In this document: positions 61,054 to 64,000 of the stretch, in pieces
Layout: every line of letters begins with the position of its first letter
How positions within the stretch are numbered: the stretch's first letter is position 1
NCBI GenBank assembly: GCA_021782495.1
Contig: JAJXUV010000006.1
Location: 46,241-110,240 of the forward strand
From: Pseudomonadota bacterium
GTDB taxonomy: Bacteria; Pseudomonadota; Gammaproteobacteria; UBA1113
Direction of reading: 5' to 3'
Length of the DNA: 64,000 bases
Notes under the pieces: model-generated
Seen by the model: only the letters and a program-made list of their open reading frames with translations
What the model was told of the DNA's origin: nothing
Database searches by the model: none
Position numbers and translations under genes: made by a program

Positions 61054-62025
61054 CTACTGCCAGTGCGGCGCTGGACTCAATCCCACCACACGGGCAAAAG
61101 TTTTGGCAGAAGAGGAACCTAATGCCGTCATTAAGCCTTCTAAAGGTCCTTGTTTTTGGGTATAGTCGATAATATTGTCTGTTTTGATAAAGTTTCTAGC
61201 CACGTCTCTGACAGACCCTATTCCATCGGCCAACCCTAATTGCACAGCGCGATCGCCCGTCCATACCAAACCTGAAAACAAATCCGGATCGTCTTTTAAA
61301 CGTTTTCCTCGGCCTGCTTTCACACTGTTGATGAATTGATTGTGTAAATCATCTAACATAGATTGCAAATACAATTTATCGCTTTCATTTTCAGGCGAGA
61401 AAGGATCCATAAAGCCTTTGTGATCGCCGGCCGTGGCCAAGCGACGTTGTATACCCAATTTATCCATCGTGCCCACGAAACCAAAACCATCCATCAATAC
61501 ACCGATAGAACCTACTAAACTAGATGAATTGACGTAAATTTCATCGGCACCAGCCGCGATGTAATAAGCACCTGAAGCACATACATCACTACAAACTGCA
61601 TAGAGTTTTATTTTGGGATAAGCTTGACGCAAGCGCTTCATTTCATTGTACACTTCATTTGCTTGTACTGGAGAACCACCCGGACTGTTGATGCTTAAGA
61701 TCACCGCCATCGTATTGCTGTCTGAAAAAGCGGCATCTAAGCTCTCGATGAGATCGTCTGCATTTGCATCACTTTTTGCTGAAATTTCATCGTCTATGGT
61801 GACCAGTGCTGCGTGGGGCTTTAATTTGTCGTAAGAGTCAGACGCATGGCTTAAGCCAGAACGAATTCCGAAAAATACGGCAATAATAACCAGCAAATAA
61901 CACAAACGAAAAAATATTTTCCAGCGGCGCTGACTTCTTTGTTCTTTAATAGAAGCCAACAATAATTCTTTTAATGCTTTTTCAGCAGGAATTTTTTCGT
62001 TCAAATTTTGCGCACCGTCATTCAT
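61054..62025 (-). CDS. sppA: Signal peptide peptidase SppA, short (S49) form
   Basis: Membrane-bound serine protease that degrades cleaved signal peptides, 323 residues. A cytosolic N-terminus is followed by one TM (FFRLCYLLVIIAVFFGI) and an S49 protease domain in the periplasm: ILSINSPGGSPVQANEVYNEM, the nucleophile Ser in DVCASGAYYIAAGADEI, SSLVGSIGVLMDGFG, and the catalytic Lys region in TAGDHKGFMDPFSP. This is the single-domain 36-kDa type rather than the tandem E. coli SppA. The C-terminal MTALGSSSAKTFARVVG is variable. Confidence 0.94.
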   Translation of the reverse strand: MNDGAQNLNEKIPAEKALKELLLASIKEQRSQRRWKIFFRLCYLLVIIAVFFGIRSGLSHASDSYDKLKPHAALVTIDDEISAKSDANADDLIESLDAAFSDSNTMAVILSINSPGGSPVQANEVYNEMKRLRQAYPKIKLYAVCSDVCASGAYYIAAGADEIYVNSSSLVGSIGVLMDGFGFVGTMDKLGIQRRLATAGDHKGFMDPFSPENESDKLYLQSMLDDLHNQFINSVKAGRGKRLKDDPDLFSGLVWTGDRAVQLGLADGIGSVRDVARNFIKTDNIIDYTQKQGPLEGLMTALGSSSAKTFARVVGLSPAPHWQ

Positions 62026-62145
62026 GAGATTACCTTAAAGTTTAGTCATGTAAAAAAGAGGTATTAAAGCGCGTTTTGAGAGAGAAAGTAAAGTGGTCTA
62101 AAAAAGTTGAATTTATGCGTTAACTCATTTAATATAATAACAAGT

Positions 62146-62170
62146 TCCGAGCCGCGACCGCCAAGAAGCG
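62146..62170. repeat. Decayed half copy of the CCGAGCCGCGACC repeat
   Basis: TTCCGAGCCGCGACCGCC then AAGAAGCGG corresponds to one arm with several changes. It lies 30 nt upstream of the CBS-domain gene. Confidence 0.6.
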
Positions 62171-62199
62171 GATTTTTAATGTTTTAAGGTACCCAAAAA

Positions 62200-63495
62200 G
62201 TGATTCATTTACTGTGGATAACGCTAGCATTGCTGTTGTTACTGTGTAATGCTTTTTTTGTGGCAGCTGAATTTGCCATGGTGCGTTTAAGAGCCACGCG
62301 CGTAGAAGCCATTCAAGAACAATATGGGTTGCGTGGACGCATGCTGTATTCCGTGCATCAACACTTGGATGCTTATTTGTCCGCGTGTCAGTTGGGCATT
62401 ACACTGGCTTCTTTGGGTTTAGGTTGGGTTGGAGAACCCGCCTTTGCGCGTCTTTTCGAACCGGTATTTTCTTATTTCGGAATTTTTTCTGCTGAATTCA
62501 TTAAAGCGCTGTCTTTTTTCATTGCCTTTCTATTCATTTCTTTTTTACACATTGTGATAGGCGAATTGATGCCGAAATCTTTGGCCATTCGGCAATCTGA
62601 AAAAATATCGATTTGGACAGCTTTGCCTTTGTATGGATTTTATTGGTTGATGTATCCGGCTATTTGGGCTTTAAATGGGTGTTCTAACTTTTTTCTAAGA
62701 TTATTAAAGTTGAACAATGCGCATCAAGGCGAAAATGCGTATTCAACCGAAGAATTAAAACTTTTATTCAGTGCGAGCCATTTGCACGGCGATCTTCGAG
62801 AAGAAGAAGCGGATATCATGGCACATACCTTGGATTTTGCCGATTTGCGCGTGACAGAAGTGATGCGTCCGCGTGCAGAAATGGTGATGTTGGATCGCAA
62901 AGAGCCTATGCCAAAAATCATGGCGATGTTGATGCAATACCGTTATAGCCGTTATCCCGTTTATGATTCCGAAACCCAAAGCGTGGTGGGGCTGATCCAC
63001 GTCAAGGATATTTTACCTTTCTTGTATCAGCAAGCACCCATTCAAAGTTTAGAACCTTTTTTACGGCCGATTTTAAAAGTGTCTCACACAGAATTGGCTT
63101 TAGATTTATTGACGCAATTTCGAGAAGGCAAACCGCATTTTGCTTTGGTGTACAGTGAATACAAAACCTTAAGTGGGTTTATTACTTTGGATAATTTATT
63201 ACAAGTTTTGGTCGGTCGTATTCAAGATGAATTTCATTTGACGGAAGTCGATTGGGTCAAAGAAGCCGATGGAATCTTAATCGTCAAAGGCAGTTGTTCT
63301 TTGTATGCTTTGGAACAGGTTTTGGGCTGCACTTTTGACACGGGCGCTGAAGACATTCAAACTTTAGCGGGATTGATTTTTCACCGTTTGGGTGATGTTC
63401 CTAAAGCAGGGGAATCCTTTGATTTTCCTGAATTTTCTGGAGTCATTGAAAAAGTGGAAGGTTCGCGGATTGTCAATGTGAAGATAACTTATTGA
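62200..63495 (+). CDS. CNNM-type membrane protein with DUF21, CBS pair and CorC domain
   Basis: A hemolysin/CorC-family protein of 431 residues. An N-terminal DUF21 region has about four hydrophobic segments (LLWITLALLLLLCNAFFVAAEFAMVRLRATR at its start, in parts AFFVAAEFAMVRLRATRVE). A CBS pair follows (VTEVMRPRAEMVMLD, YRYSRYPVYDSETQSVVGLIHVKDIL, in parts), then a C-terminal transporter-associated (CorC_HlyC) domain (GILIVKGSCSLYALEQ, GLIFHRLGDVPKAGESF). The family is linked to magnesium or cobalt efflux; a true hemolysin role is doubtful. Start is GTG with AAGG 9 nt upstream. The following tRNA promoter overlaps its end region. Confidence 0.9.
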   Translation: MIHLLWITLALLLLLCNAFFVAAEFAMVRLRATRVEAIQEQYGLRGRMLYSVHQHLDAYLSACQLGITLASLGLGWVGEPAFARLFEPVFSYFGIFSAEFIKALSFFIAFLFISFLHIVIGELMPKSLAIRQSEKISIWTALPLYGFYWLMYPAIWALNGCSNFFLRLLKLNNAHQGENAYSTEELKLLFSASHLHGDLREEEADIMAHTLDFADLRVTEVMRPRAEMVMLDRKEPMPKIMAMLMQYRYSRYPVYDSETQSVVGLIHVKDILPFLYQQAPIQSLEPFLRPILKVSHTELALDLLTQFREGKPHFALVYSEYKTLSGFITLDNLLQVLVGRIQDEFHLTEVDWVKEADGILIVKGSCSLYALEQVLGCTFDTGAEDIQTLAGLIFHRLGDVPKAGESFDFPEFSGVIEKVEGSRIVNVKITY

Positions 63496-63503
63496 TTCCA
63501 CTA

Positions 63504-63531
63504 TTGACATTCTAAGGCCTAATCCTAGAAA
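63504..63531 (+). promoter_or_regulatory. Promoter of the tRNA-Tyr/Gly/Thr-tuf cluster
   Basis: A perfect TTGACA (63504-63509) with a weak -10 (TAGAAA at 63526-63531, 16-nt spacer), 20 nt upstream of tRNA-Tyr. Confidence 0.5.
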
Positions 63532-63550
63532 ATACCTCCTCTGTTGTTTT

Positions 63551-63635
<85 letters not shown>

Positions 63636-63640
63636 GTTTT

Positions 63641-63714
63641 GCGGGTGTAGTTCAATGGTAGAACTTCAGCCTTCCAAGCTGATAGCGTGGGTTCGATTCC
63701 CATCACCCGCTCCA
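63641..63714 (+). tRNA. tRNA-Gly (anticodon TCC)
   Basis: Acceptor GCGGGTG/CACCCGC, anticodon loop CTTCCAA, discriminator T and encoded CCA. It lies 5 nt after tRNA-Tyr. Confidence 0.96.
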
Positions 63715-63749
63715 TTCTTGTATGAATGTAGAAAGATATGATATAAGAA

Positions 63750-63824
<75 letters not shown>

Positions 63825-63842
63825 TAGGTCCATTGTGAATGA

Positions 63843-64000
<158 letters not shown>

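Overview
The window is a chromosomal stretch of a gammaproteobacterium. The supporting signs are the hemA-prfA-prmC order, a prfB with the classical programmed +1 frameshift, a tRNA-Tyr/Gly/Thr cluster directly ahead of tuf, and typical gammaproteobacterial versions of lysS, htpG, kdsB, hslO and cus genes. By eye the DNA is moderately AT-rich. Two features suggest a Legionellales/Coxiellaceae-like, possibly host-associated, relative: many small palindromic repeats, and two repeat-rich or orphan proteins with C-terminal hydrophobic segments. This placement is inference; no rRNA lies in the window to test it.

Layout. 1-5640: translation and heme block (hemA end, prfA, prmC, a decayed ATPase fragment, prfB, lysS). 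5700-9070: a Met-rich secreted repeat protein, a PEP-mutase-family enzyme, a TerC protein and a 5'-nucleotidase. 9200-10950: a highly unusual protein with a K/E/R-rich arm, 21 Glu-Ser dipeptides and a hydrophobic C-terminus. 11229-18843: a tightly coupled nadE - AddB-like nuclease - AddA-like helicase operon; the nuclease gene carries a 116-bp perfect-stem palindromic element in frame. 19100-25530: a pilin-like protein, cytochrome b561, htpG with a sigma-32-type promoter, and a QseBC/PmrAB-like two-component pair. Repeat elements are concentrated between these genes.

25850-33786: a divergent uracil-DNA-glycosylase-fold protein, a Trm112-like protein, asparaginase, an orphan membrane protein, a CPA1 antiporter, ppiB, purEK and an ACT-malic enzyme. 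33795-40234: a four-gene copper/silver efflux operon (CopB-like, CusC, CusB, CusA) whose CusA keeps the three metal-binding methionines. 40304-44446: fadD, a tandem GNAT protein, hslO and upp. 44748-45565: promoter, tRNA-Val/Asp/Thr, and a HEPN remnant with an intact MNT nucleotidyltransferase. 45566-53692: kdsB, a POT transporter, then an Lrp regulator divergent from a leuA(short)-leuC-leuD-leuB-ilvE leucine operon. 53689-57570: rsmB-fmt-dut-coaBC. 57637-60416: a ThiXYZ-like pyrimidine/thiamine-precursor ABC transporter interrupted by repeats. 60421-64000: LysE exporter, SppA, a CBS-domain protein, tRNA-Tyr/Gly/Thr and the start of tuf.

The most distinctive content is the set of at least five dispersed palindromic repeat families. 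One sits inside a coding sequence, one may be nested in another, and one pair shows stem-preserving differences between copies. The second is the low-complexity Glu-Ser/charged-arm protein. No CRISPR array, complete insertion sequence, prophage or rRNA operon was seen.
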